Positions 53,405 to 64,000 of a stretch of DNA of 64,000 nt are shown piece by piece. Source of the DNA: Trissonchulus latispiculum (Eukaryota > Nematoda > Enoplea > Enoplida > Ironidae); the NCBI GenBank assembly GCA_030248195.1, contig JASAND010011163.1, positions 1 to 64,000 of the forward strand. The letters are read 5' to 3'. The notes beneath the pieces are model-generated. The model had not been told where the DNA came from, ran no database searches, and saw nothing but the letters and a program-made list of their open reading frames with translations. The number at the start of each line of letters is the position of its first letter. The first letter of the stretch is position 1. The position numbers and the translations under genes are program-made.

Positions 53405-55379
53405 ATGTTTTTGCAAAAGCTACATTTTCTATGATAGCAGCCTACGGGATAGCAGTTACAATATTATAATGTCACGGATAATCGGCCTCGGCGAGTCCTT
53501 CAAATTGACACCGGTAGTTTAATGTTACGGCATGCGTAGCTCAAGAAATGGCGGATTATTTGATTTCTGCAAAAATGACAAGTTTTCAACGTCAAAATAA
53601 GAAAATCGACTATACTCACGATAGCGAAAAGTTAGAAAGGTGCTTTAAAAAGTTAAAATGTAGAGTTCAACAAGATCTTTCGAATGAGTATAATCATGAC
53701 TGTGCAGCAACTGTCTAACTGTAAAAAATCGACAAAAACTGCCCTGAACAGAGACGTCGAATTTTTGAAGCGGGATTGCGCGGAGGGTGTTAGAATGCTA
53801 AAAGAACTTATTTTGGAAAGTTTCATCAAATTTCATCGTGATTTGAACCGTCAATCAACAATATGTGCCCAAAAGGAATAACCACCTTAAATATCTGCTA
53901 ACCTAATTTGCATAATGAACATAATGAACAACGAACTATGTCAATTGGCATAATTTGGGGATGGAATTTATGGTGTGCTCAATCTGCATGTACTCAGTCA
54001 ACTGCTAACTACTTAGTACTATACCCAACAATAGTCCTCAGAACAGCAGTCCGGAGAATAATAAACTTTGACCACTTTCATGCACGAAAATATCATAGGT
54101 CAGCAATTTTGAAAGGCTGCTGTGAAAGCTTTGAAAAACGAAAATCGTTAAAACTTTATTTAGAAGGAACCCAGTTACTGAGTGGCAAAATTTGAGCGAA
54201 ATCAGAGTTTGTTATTCCCACCTTAACCGGGATTAATACGGAGCTGCATACAGTATCACTTCTCAGACCCTACTTGTCACTACTCGTAAACCTATATACT
54301 AGTAACAATTATCGAAAAAAGGACTGTGAAGTAATACTAGTTTATTGGCGAACCGAATACCATTATATACATAGTAATGATAAACATTAAATATATGTAA
54401 AATTATAAGTCCACAACATATTTTACAGTACAAATTATCAGCGAACGATGCTTATTCATGTTAAGATGGAGCCGCCAACAAGAAAAATATGCAAAGCCAA
54501 ACTCAGAAGCAAAATATAAAATCCAGAAACAGCAAATGTACAGGCTCTTGCAAGCTTGCTAATGTGACTACTTGAAAACTACCAGTACAAAATACTTTGA
54601 TTTATCGTAAATCAATCGCATAAATGATTTCTCTAAGTAATCTAGAACAGAAATAAAGAAAAACATAAAATTCATTGCTGCAAAAAACGTAGTGAGATTC
54701 AGAGTTGGAAGTTGGTCGCGTTTTCGTGAACCGCGGGTACCCGCTGAGATTTCGTCGACCCACTTGACCCACTTCTTAAATTTGGACATTTTGCATATTT
54801 AAGCACTCTATAGCATGTATCAAGCAAAATTAACGCTTTAATAATTAAAAATGTACATAGTGAAGTATTAAAGCTTTCAAACAAAGACTTGGCGTTCACA
54901 GCTAACTCCATCAGATTTCATCTTTGTTTCCTTTAGTTCTGAGGATGCTATGCTTCGCAAAAGTGTTGGGACCGGACCTCAATCGGTCCGTAGATCGGTC
55001 AGTATTTAGGCAAAGCTTTGAAGATTTTCTTGACGTAATTTCGGAAAAGTTCAGCTCATTCTTGTTTATTTTTTTACAGCTGAGTAGCAACTACCGCAGG
55101 CGTGTTTATTATAACACTGTCCACTCATAACTGGGATATGATAGCAAAGCAAACCCCACTCGGCGACCTCCCCCCATTCGAGGTTTCCTCTGTAATGGGT
55201 GGGTGTGTCTGATGTGTTTTTAGTGTGTCTATCGTATGAATGTACGTATGTGTGTTTCTGCAAATGTTAAGAAATTTATGTGTCTGAAATTTATGTCTCT
55301 GAAAATTATGTGTTTGAAATGTATGTATCTAAGATTTGTTCCCAAACTGGTTTTTACTAACGTGTTTTTATTCAGCCGC

Positions 55380-56230
55380 TAGGCGGCGCTTTCGAATAGC
55401 AAAACTAGATAGGAACCTCTATCCAATGAAAACTTTCCAGGCTTTTCTCAAAAATCAATACCCGCTTCTGATTGGCTAGTTAGGGGGGTGGTCCGAAGTA
55501 AGAACAAAAAGTAGTCGGTCTTAAGTTTTTCAGTCTCAGCGAGCGGTCGTTTTTATAGCTCTCAACAGTGTATTTCTTTACAAGCCCTTTTTCCCTTTGT
55601 TTAGTTATTTATGCTTGTGGCCCTTAAATTGTCTCTAGGATCCCTAAGACCCCTTGTGCCTGCTTCTACTGCCTGTATTTCATAAGCTGATTCCCCTTCT
55701 TTTATATTTAACCGTCCCCAGATTTAGGTCGTTCCGGCCAAATCAATCCTTCTACCTGTGCTATTTCTGTATCGCTGGTCTTTTTATGGAAATTAATTGG
55801 ATGTCTTTATTTCCGCTGCTCTCTTTGTACTTGGTAAATTAGTAAGTTGGATTGACCTTTGAGTCCTTGTGACGTAACAATTCTTGTCTATTTTTTTTAA
55901 ATTTCACCTTGTATGCCTAATTTTGTCTGAACTTCTTTATTGTGTAAATTGAGTTAGATAGGTTTAAAAGTAAAAAGGGTCTCCAATTATTTGTAGCTAG
56001 GTTTTAGCATTTATTGTTCGGTAGGCAGTCAGGTAGTTAGACATCTGGCAGTTTGAGACTAGGTTTGAGCGTATTTTTGTGGTATTGTCTCGTATAAATC
56101 TGAGTTAGGGTCACTGCTGTTCCATTAGCTAGTTGGCGAGGTTGTTGCTACAGGTCGACTGGAACAACATCTCCTTCAGGTCTGCTGTTTCCTAGCGCGC
56201 AGTTCCCACTCGTAGTGCTTAGTAGTCAGG
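55380..56230. mobile_element. Dispersed non-coding repeat, copy 2 (opposite orientation, approximate limits)
   Basis: Reverse complement contains GAGATGTTGTTCCAGTCGAC near its start and AAAGCGCCGCCTAG near its end, matching 35520-36460. Similarity between is weak to moderate. No frame. Confidence 0.45.
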
Positions 56231-56572
56231 TCACCATCTACTAGCATTACACCTCCCATAAATTTCGACCTCCCTCCCATAACCCAAAAATTGCCAAATT
56301 TTACCAGTTTTAATGCTTCGCCGGATTTTTAACGAAGTTTTCGTTATTTTAGCTTAAAAACACCTAAAATTAGTCATTTTTTAGCGATTTTTGGCAGTTT
56401 TTGCACAAAAAAGTTAAACTTTGCAAAAATATGCCCCCCCCCCATATCGCCCCCCCATAAATTTTGGCCTAAAAATAAGCCAAAAGGGGGACGCATATTT
56501 TGCTTGAAGCACCGTTACGCAATATAATAAAGAGAAGCCGAATGGATTACTCTTCTGCTAAATATTAATAAT

Positions 56573-56944
56573 CTGGGGTTTTTTACTGGGGGGTGGGGTG
56601 GGCCCCCCACGTTTTGGGCTCCCCCTACTCACCCTACCTAAGGTGCCCAGAAATTGCCAAATTTTTAGGATTTTTGGTCAAAATTATCAAAACGTTTCCG
56701 GGGTCGCCGGAAATTTTTGGTCAAAAATCGTCTATTTTGGTGCCAAAACTTAATTTTTGAGCACTTTTAAGCTTAATCATAGCAGTATACGTCGAAAACT
56801 GGCTTTTTATACGGTATTTTTGGCATTTTTAGCTAATTTTATTTCGCTCACTTTTGGACCTCCCCCCCGCACTAGCGGGGGGGGGGGGGAGGGGGCGTCC
56901 CCCCTCTTCTTCCCCCCACTTATTTTTGCCTAAAAAACCCCCAG
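56573..56944. mobile_element. Poly-G/C inverted-repeat element, copy 2 (opposite orientation)
   Basis: Starts CTGGGG and ends CCCCAG; its interior is the reverse complement of 52980-53404, including the TTTTGGTGCCAAAACTT and CTTATTTTTGCCTAAA blocks. Flanks AATAAT and ATAAAA are only partly alike. Confidence 0.65.
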
Positions 56945-57686
56945 ATAAAAAACCTCTTGATGACATGCTATTGCACAGAATGTAGGCACTGAATATACAT
57001 GGATGTGCATATATATATATATATATACATAACAACAGAAGAGTAAGTAACAAGCTAATAGAGAAGTAATCACTGAAAACAGATCATATCCACAAAAACT
57101 GAAAACTAATTATTAATAATGCCAAAGAGGCTAAGAATCAATTTGTAAGAGCACTAAAACTGAAAAATGTTATCGGTCATTCCCTTCATTCAAACAAGCT
57201 GAAATTTCAAACGCTCAAAAAGGTCAACCTCCTAACAGAGGACCACTAAGTAATCACTTGTTAACCTGTCCGTACTTCTTACGTACCCTTGCAACAAAAA
57301 GAACTAAACAGCAATCTCAGTGTTCGGTATTAGTCCTGTTCACAGAAAGGGCTTCCTGCAATAAACAAACAGAAAATATTACGGTTTTCAGTAAAAATTA
57401 ATATGCACGCTAAATAAAGACTGACAGTTTGGTGTGGTGCAAAGTCCTGGTATTTTCCAAGGTCAAAACGGTTTACGAAAATGCTTTAAAACAGTTAGTT
57501 TTGCTGCTCAGTCAAAAATGGAACAATTTCGACATAAACTTAAACATAAAATTTCGAAAAATGCTAGCAATACCCAAAAATGCGGGAAAGTAGGAATATT
57601 TGGAAAATTTCCTCTCAAAACCAGCTTTCTTAAATAAAAACATAGTAACCATAATCTTACTGATTAACTAACAGTTTAAATCATAC

Positions 57687-57808
57687 CTTAATAAATCTGG
57701 CAGCAGTCCCAGGAGAGTGGTGATTGCGCTGACTCTCCAGCATAAGGGCCTCCAAAGAGTCCAAACGAACTTCTGAAATGACCGCATAGATATTGCCATC
57801 ACCAGATT
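57687..57808 (-). CDS. TTK: TTK-like C-terminal exon
   Basis: TTTTGTAG acceptor and AAG|GTATGA donor; phase fits the previous exon. Encodes [20 protein letters not shown] and ends GTAARFIK. It weakly recalls the helical C-terminal extension of TTK (a Leu-rich segment then AAK/AAR). The open frame, phase and splice sites support it; homology alone would not. Confidence 0.6.
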
Positions 57809-60800
57809 CTACAAAATTAAAATGGAGACCGCCTATATGAATTAAATCAACAAATCGTTAAAGTTTCAGGAATACGGTCCGTCAACTCATTATTGAACAG
57901 TAAACTAAAAGCTTTGGCTAGGCACATTGCACGCGACATCTGGCAGGTAGGTAGGTATAATTCACTTCCCGCCCGCTAGCCGGTGAGCTGTCGCGAGGCC
58001 TCTCCACAGAGACAACCAAGGTGAATAACTCCGACTGCGTCCACATTGGATGTAGGAAGCTTAAATCAGAGTGTCGCCCCCAAACTTTTATGTGCCGGTA
58101 AGCTGGACAAACCATTGAAGTCATAAATAATGTTGAGTGCCCTAATACTTGTCGTCTAAACGGTAAACGGCTGTCAGCGTTTTCTTCTCATATCCCAGTC
58201 ATCTGCGCCAGGAACCTGGGCATTTTCCCGAACGAGTACATAGAGTGGCTAATAGTACGTAAACTGACTCTTTCAACTCTTTCATGAAAAGGATCGAGTT
58301 GAATTTAACTTGTTTGACTCCGTTTAACTCTTTCGTAAAAGAGGTCCCTGGAAGCGACGAAAGACACTGCCCTGCCGTTACCAGCCAGAGGGATGTAGAT
58401 ATCCCCGCAGCCGAGAGGCCAGGACGGCCCCTCTCCAGCTATAATGACATTCAGGCAGATATGAAGAGTCATAGCCAGATATGGCTGATGGGGAAATGGA
58501 ACCTCATATAGCTTGGAAAATGTTTACCAGCATCAGACAGGCAAGCAGGCAACAATCATAAATTCAAAGGAAAGCTTTGCCTTCCGCATTAACATTTTAT
58601 CAAAATTTGTTCAAATCAAAACATTTTTAATAAGTCCCGTTACTTTCTCCAATTTTATACCCAGTTCTTAAATAAATTTATTCCTAATTCATTCCTCATA
58701 GTTCTCCACAAAAGCACAGGTAACTGGGCTTATTCTAGGGATTTTTGCTTGGGGAGGGGCTCCTTGTCCCCCCCCCAAAAGTCCGAGGGGGCAAGGACTT
58801 TTGGGGGGAGGCGAAACGTTGCAAATGTTGAAAATGTCGAAAAATATGCTAAAAATGCCGCTATTTTTCTGGCATGTACTGTTAAAGTTGATTTTTATTG
58901 CAAAATAGGCAGATTTAGTGTTAAAAAAGGCAAAAAATGAGTAAAAACCTCCTAAAAACCTAATTTTTGAAAATTTGGCCTTCAGAGCGAATTTTTCAGG
59001 GAAAAATTTGGTACCAAAAGGCCCTTTTTGTAACACTGCCCTTGCAAAAGTCTAGTTTAAATTAAACTCGAGTTTAAAATTTGCCAATTTAAAAGTCATG
59101 GGTATGTCACATTATAAGTCGCAGCAAATGCAGGTTTCTGAGAAAGTGCCCAATTTGTCTAGACATATTTCGAGACATTTTTCCATATTTCGAGACAAAT
59201 GTAAACTTTCGAGACATTTTGTAAATATTTCGAGACTTTTTGAACATATTTCTGGACACTTTCAAAATATTTCGAGACATTGAAAATATTTCGAGACATA
59301 TTGAAAATATTTCGAGACATATTGAAAATATTTCGAGACAAAATGTATCGAAACTTTAATGTCTCAAAAGTTTGCAAATGTCTCGAAAATTTGCAAATGT
59401 CTAGAAAGTTTGCAAATGTCTACAAAGTTTGCAAATGTCTCGAGTTTGCAAATGTCCCGAAAGTTGGTATATGTATTGAAAATTGTCTCATAAGTTACAA
59501 ATGCCGTAAATGTTTCATGCCAGGTAAATATCTTTCGCATTTACAGTATAGCTCAAAACAAAGTTAATTTTTTGCGAAGTTCGTAAACTCTGCGAACTTC
59601 GCGAGCAAGCGACATTTCGCTAAAATTAGAGAAGTTCGCGAAAAAGTTAGCGAACTTCGCGAAATTGTTAGCTAGCTAATTTGAGGGGTTTTCTCCATAT
59701 CAACTAAAAATTTGCTAAAAAATTTTAAAATCTATTTTGGAATCAAGATCTGGTTCCTTCGCGAAGTTCGCATAATTTCGCGAAATGCTCCAAAATTTTA
59801 GCGAATTACGCGTAGATTTTAGCGAAGTTCGCCAACGTTTTGCGAAGTTCGCGAAGATTTTAGCGAAGTTCCTTAAACTTAGCTAAAATCTTCGCAAAAC
59901 TCGTTAAAATCTTGGCAAATTTCGCGAAATTATGCGAACTTCGCTAAACTTTAGCGAACTTCGCGAGTGCACCAAATCTTGACTACAAATTTGATTTCAA
60001 ATTTTTTTGGCAAATTTTTGGTAGATATGGAGAAAACCCCTCAAATTAGCTATCAAACAATTTCGCGAAGTTCGCTAACTTTTTCGCGAACTTCTCTAAT
60101 TATAGCGAAATGTCGCTTGCTGCGCGAAGTTCGCGGAGTTTGCGAACTTCGCAAAAAATTAACTTTGTTTTGAGCTATACTGTATAATATATAAATTTTT
60201 ATACCCTCCCCAAAACATTGGGGGGTACGTCCCCCAACTCGGGAGGGGGGAATGGCCAAAATGGGTATTTTTAGGGTAAATTTTGCAAATATTTTCAAAA
60301 AAGTCCAAACTTTTGTCTAAAACTGTTTATTATTGCGAGAAATACTGTATTATGGACTTTTTTAATTTTTCGCGCCTGCGGCACTATTCTATATCGATTT
60401 TAACAATTTAAAATTTTAACAATGCGCCTCGCAGGGCTTTTTATTCAAATCTTTTCAAGCTTTCCAATACAAATTTTGCCATTATGTCAAAGAATTTCTC
60501 AACTTTTATTGAAATCTTCTTAAAGATTTCCATTACGGCTTTTTGCAAAATTTCAAAAATTTTCTCAACTTCTGGGGGGCTCCGCCCCCCAGACCCCCCG
60601 CGTCGTCGAGTGACGACTCCTAAATCTCGTCATTTTTGTGGGTCCCAAAACGAACTCTTTGTTGAAAACTTCGCAACCGCCACACCCCCCCCCCCCCGCG
60701 TAAACGTGTCTGGCGAAGGCAAAATTTTTTTCCGGCTCGACCCCCCCTTTTCAAAATCCTGGGTGCGCCCCTGCAAAAGGGGCACCCTTTGGTTTTGGGG

Positions 60801-63385
60801 GGGGGGCGATTTTTGGGGGGCACGAATTTTGGTGGGGGAAGGTCGTTTATGGCACGCCCACTACAATAAGCCCAGGGTAAAACCTACCATTAGCAGTGGA
60901 AGAATTATTCGAATTCATAGAGGATCCACCGGCCGGGAAATCTACAAAGGAGGTGAGATAGGGATGCTCCAAGAGATCCTCAATTGAGGGCCGAATTCGA
61001 GGATTCCTCTCTAGACATCTCTAAATTATAATATATTCCTTATTTTAATATTGAAGGAAACAATAAGTTAAGGATGTCTGCAAAGGAACAAGAATAAAAC
61101 CCAGAAAAATTAAATTAAATTAAATTAAATAAAGCAAATAAAGGATATATTTACCAGGGAGATCAGGTATATGGCAAAACACTAAGCCACTAAGAACTGA
61201 GGCCTTCAATAACTGCAATGTTGGTTTTTTCGCAAAGAAGACTTATACTCAGTTATTTAAATAACGAAGTCCTTAGAAAATAGCTGTAACAAAAGGAATA
61301 CTAAGAAACAATAGAGAAAAGAAAGTGTTGGTCACTGAGGAAACCCACGAAATATCAATAATCTTTACTTGCAAGACGTCCAGTAACATTTTGTTGGACA
61401 GCGGAGGAAAGGCGATCTTGCAGGCGGGTTTCAGAATGGACAGCATCTTATGATAGACATTAGTAATGGACTGAAATGGAGTTTTCCCATACACCATGGA
61501 GTACAGGATACAACCCAGCGACCAGACATCACTCTTACGACCAACCTAAACAGTAACCTTAAGTAATTATACTTGCGAATTGTCACAAATCTTTAAGAAC
61601 GTAGCTTGATGCGTTTCAGCAACGTACGAGGGCACGGATAGCGTGAGATAAGCCGAAAAACAGTTAATTAGTCTTATGTAATTGCTTCATTTACAAATCG
61701 GACAAATCGGACAAATAAAATCAATAGAAAAATAGATCCACCACAGCGCCTACCCTGAGTCTGTCCTTTTCCGGATCGCCGCCGCCACTGGGATCCAGTG
61801 CTTCTGGACTGAAATAACAAAAAATACCTATTTTGATCCGTCAAATTGCACGGAAGCTACGAAGCTAATTTGCTACTTCAACTGCAACGGAATCTTCTTG
61901 CGAGGTATATTGCTAGTCTGGCAAATGGTAACTATGGTAACGAAATGCGGTATATAACTGGAACAAAGAAACAGAAAAAGAACTAAACAATAATCTAACC
62001 TCATATAATTGAGGGTCCCCATGGGACTTTCCCTGGTGATGGCCGTTCGACCCTGAGGTACCGTATTGGCAATACCAAAATCGATCAGTTTCAAATTACC
62101 AGCCACCAACAGAAAATTAGCAGGCTTCAGATCTGCATGAACAATGCCTGTGCAAAATACAGTACACTCATAGAGACAACACTATTTAGAGAGAGTACAA
62201 CAATGTAATCGTAGCTATCGATTTGAACTCCACCATTTAACTCAGCCGTGACAACAATGAGGAAAAAGCACGCAGCAACAAATTTTTGTACAATTTTTGG
62301 CAGCAGTTAAATGCTGTGCAAAACTTTTTCAAATCCAGAAAACGTTGGGCCTAATTTTGAAAATTCTAGATAAGTGTATAATACGTATGCCACGAAAGTG
62401 AAGTAATCTCGGGATAGCAAGCGGATCCGAAAACAATACAGGACTTAACCATAGAAAAATCAATGATAAACGCCTGCCTGGCGTAAGCTACGGCAAGAGC
62501 CATACTCCGAATCAGGTCTGATTGAGTTCAACCCTGAAATGCTGGAATTGGCTAAACTCCGATGATCAAGTCAAAGCTATCAAATAAGTTGGTTTGAGTC
62601 GGGATGGCCGAGTGGTCTGCGGCGCTGGTCAGAACTTCCAATCTTACGGCAGATGGATCGATGCAGACCGAAGGCCACACAGCGTTCACGACTCTAGCCA
62701 ACCCAGCTACCACTACGGTGGGAAGGTAACAGGAGTTTGCGTAGAAGGTCCAGCCACCCTTCCACGGATGCAGCCATCATTCATTTGAGGCGACACTCGT
62801 GGCTCTACGGCTGAGAATCCGGGGATGAGCACCGGCACCCCATGTTCTGAGGCACGACGGAGATATCTCCAGGTGTAAACGTTTACCTTTTACCCTTACC
62901 AAGCAAAATTAGCCTACTTTAAGGCCGATTTTAACCCCATTTTCAAAAAAGCAGTTTGGTCCGAAGAATACAGCTGCTGCAGTAGCGCAATGCATAATTT
63001 CTATAAACACGACGGGACGGACTGATCTGATAATCAATAACTATTTACCCCAACGCAAACTAAAATCACCAATGGGTGTGACAAAAACGAGGAACGAGTA
63101 AAATTTGCTGAAAAAGAGGGGGTTGGATCAACGTTGTTTTCGATCAACCATGCTTTCATTTCACCCTCATAATATGCCGTCCTTAGATTTCTGTCTGTAC
63201 GTGGTATCATCAGCCTACCAACAGAATGAATGACTTTGACGGCTTCCAACATTTCCTTCCAATAGAAGGCAATCATGATCTGATCCGGCATCAGGGATCC
63301 GCCTCGATGCTTGAGGAAGGAGGCCAGGTCAGTCTCCCCTCTCTCCAGCACCACAAACAGACGCTCCTTTTCCACCACATCTTCG
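57687..63385 (-). CDS. TTK: TTK/MPS1-type dual-specificity kinase, partial (6 exons)
   Basis: TTK (MPS1) is the kinetochore kinase that starts the spindle assembly checkpoint by phosphorylating MELT repeats of KNL1. Exons in transcript order: 63385-63219, 62147-62000, 61808-61754, 61545-61369, 61020-60888, 57808-57687; all phases join without a break. Seen in order: hinge [10 protein letters not shown], helix [17 protein letters not shown], catalytic loop [22 protein letters not shown], activation loop with [32 protein letters not shown], and [19 protein letters not shown] at the end of the kinase fold. [10 protein letters not shown] instead of HRD matches the HSD-type loop that marks TTK. 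The last visible exon resembles the C-terminal extension. The N-terminal TPR part and kinase N-lobe lie past the right edge, and the stop codon was not found. Confidence 0.9.
57945..58123. mobile_element. SINE-like dispersed repeat, copy 2
   Basis: Same repeat and orientation as 6581-6767, differing by scattered substitutions and small indels. Located in the roughly 3.1-kb TTK intron between 57809 and 60887. Confidence 0.65.
58740..59035. repeat. Poly-C/G low-complexity repeat in TTK intron
   Basis: Poly-C (58770-58779) and GGGGGG runs with CCAAAAGTCCGAGGGGGCAA inverted, followed by AAAATTT-rich DNA. Similar in style to 52980-53404 but not clearly the same family. Confidence 0.45.
59160..59515. 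repeat. Inverted minisatellite arrays of ATTTCGAGACAT
   Basis: 59160-59345 repeats AATATTTCGAGACAT about every 20 to 25 bp; 59350-59515 repeats the inverse ATGTCTCGAAA..TTTGCA. The two arrays would pair over much of their length. Frames through them repeat short peptides and are not genes. Confidence 0.7.
59544..60182. mobile_element. Tc1/mariner-like MITE with GCGAAGTTCGC palindromes
   Basis: Ends CAGTATAGCTCAAAACAAAG and its inverse are flanked by TA (59542-59543, 60183-60184), and a CAGT start with a TA duplication is typical of Tc1/mariner. The arms (about 170 bp each) and the centre are dense in the self-complementary CGAAGTTCGC / GCGAACTTCGC. No coding frame. Lies in the TTK intron. 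Confidence 0.8.
60185..60860. repeat. G/C-tract repeats with a hAT-like end
   Basis: GGGGGG/CCCCCC pairs at 60220-60250, 60575-60600, 60685-60699 and 60797-60840. On the - strand at about 60773 a sequence CAGGGGCGCACCCAGGATTTT looks like a DNA-transposon end, but no partner end or duplication was found. These sit just downstream of the TTK exon at 60888. Confidence 0.45.
60888..61020 (-). CDS. TTK: TTK exon: end of kinase domain
   Basis: AATTTAG acceptor and AATG|GTAGGT donor. Encodes [22 protein letters not shown], then a Ser/Asn-rich linker ([14 protein letters not shown]). The invariant Arg of the C-lobe (R in NPRIRPS) is present. Confidence 0.88.
61106..61130. repeat. (AAATT)n microsatellite
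   Basis: About five copies of AAATT in the intron between TTK exons at 61020 and 61369. Confidence 0.75.
61369..61545 (-). CDS. TTK: TTK exon: C-lobe
   Basis: GTTTAG acceptor and CAA|GTAAAG donor; 59 codons. Encodes [27 protein letters not shown] and [11 protein letters not shown], very close to the vertebrate segment. Confidence 0.92.
61754..61808 (-). CDS. TTK: TTK short exon: APE-like motif
   Basis: TATTTCAG acceptor. With two bases from the previous exon it reads [19 protein letters not shown], the TTK version of the APE motif followed by the insert seen in the family. Donor CAGG|GTAGGC, 55 nt. Confidence 0.85.
62000..62147 (-). CDS. TTK: TTK exon: catalytic loop, DFG, activation loop
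   Basis: TTGCACAG acceptor and ATGAG|GTTAGA donor. Encodes [30 protein letters not shown] and [10 protein letters not shown]. Contains the catalytic Asp, the Lys-Pro-Ala-Asn loop and DFG Asp. Confidence 0.92.
62598..62880 (+). mobile_element. tRNA-headed SINE in a TTK intron
   Basis: GTCGGGATGGCCGAGTGGTC at 62598 is close to the 5' end and A box of a tRNA-Leu/Ser. GCGTTCACGACTC about 85 bp on is a degenerate B box, fitting a long-variable-arm tRNA. The following 150 bp is a GC-rich body; part of it recurs at 49535-49628. No tRNA fold is possible now. Confidence 0.6.
63219..63385 (-). CDS. TTK: TTK exon: hinge and helix E
   Basis: TTTGTAG acceptor and GTTG|GTAGGC donor. Reads [20 protein letters not shown] and ends [13 protein letters not shown]. 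The position of the vertebrate gatekeeper Met is Leu and the hinge Cys is Arg. Needs two bases from an upstream exon. Confidence 0.88.
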
Positions 63386-64000
63386 CTACAAATAGAGGTA
63401 CAGATTTAATAGCAAATGCCGTGTTAAAAACTGTTCAGGCAGCACCGTCTTCTGGGCCCATTCAAGTGCGAGTTGCACGGAACAAGTTAAAAATGAACCT
63501 AGGCTCTGTTTACATAAAGTACTACGTACTACTCCAGAGTCAGGGGTAATTAGTCATGAAGATTCAGTGGTATGAGTCGCATGAATGTTTCTAATAATGA
63601 ATCTCACTGGTGTTGCATAAAATTCGTTAGTCTGAATTTTCTGCTGCTAAAATAGGTCTGAATATTGACGATCAATTTTGACCTTTACTTTTTTAAATTT
63701 GAAGAATTTCTAAGTCAAATATAAATAAATAATGAATTGAGGTTCGCAGCTTTTTATTGGCGTTTTTTACTTGGTTCAAAAGTTTTCAGCTTGCTTGACT
63801 TGACTTAATTTAAAAATCTGATTACTTGCTGACACTATCAAAAGTAAAGTTATATATTCCATAAACATGAATTTTGAAAACTAATATTTCGGTTGTTGTA
63901 AATTTGTTGGTAATTGTTTTACCATGGTTAGGTTTCCATTAATTTATTATTTGGACGTGCCATGAGTTCTTCTGGGTTTGACGAACCTCAAGGAACCGGC
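63386..64000 (-). other. TTK intron running to the window edge
   Basis: The next upstream TTK exon (N-lobe of the kinase) is not recognisable here; frames are short and show no kinase glycine loop or VAIK motif. Confidence 0.45.

Larger units (their letters stand above)
53410..57686. other. Region between junctophilin and the visible TTK exons
   Basis: Besides the repeats listed, it contains a further G/C-tract segment at about 56265-56480 and a short TA run at 57006-57028. The final TTK exon(s) and 3' UTR should lie here on the - strand, but I could not identify them. Confidence 0.4.

Noticed and set aside
59098..59567. Frames with repeated ISRHF and KIFRDIL units
   Set aside because: They are translations of the ATTTCGAGACAT minisatellite arrays in both orientations.

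Overview
This window is nuclear DNA from an animal. Genes are broken into exons with GT-AG introns, there are no bacterial operons, and one gene encodes a junctophilin, a metazoan membrane-contact protein. The intron and intergenic DNA is AT-rich and packed with non-autonomous transposons, while the junctophilin exons are clearly GC-richer. The proteins fit an invertebrate bilaterian. A flatworm or other lophotrochozoan is possible, but I cannot fix the phylum from sequence alone.

Layout. (1) 1-5950, + strand: the 3' half of an IFT140-like gene (IFT-A subunit, retrograde ciliary transport). Its exons keep strong protein similarity and mostly good splice sites, but the frame breaks about ten times. 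(2) 5951-31325: about 25 kb without a convincing protein gene, filled with MITE-like, hAT-like, foldback and SINE-like repeats and one tRNA-Cys-like sequence. (3) 31326-48330, + strand: a complete, intact junctophilin in 7 coding exons. All phases agree; the spliced CDS is 2715 nt and encodes 904 aa. (4) 48331-57686: repeat-rich DNA between two tail-to-tail genes. (5) 57687-63385, - strand: six clean exons of a TTK/MPS1-type spindle-checkpoint kinase, covering the hinge to the end of the kinase domain plus a C-terminal piece. Its 5' exons lie beyond the right edge and its last exon was not located.

The three genes do unrelated jobs (cilia, ER-plasma membrane junctions, mitotic checkpoint), and nothing suggests joint regulation. 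The striking content is the repeat fraction. Four elements have perfect 8-bp target duplications and hAT-like ends, and a fifth has a 7-bp one. Three of them carry arms made of their own short tandem motif (TTTCAG, GGTTCC, GACCCGGT). Several elements are nested inside others, and some long near-perfect foldbacks sit within about 100 bp of junctophilin exons. I found no transposase or reverse transcriptase reading frame, so all of these would depend on proteins encoded elsewhere.
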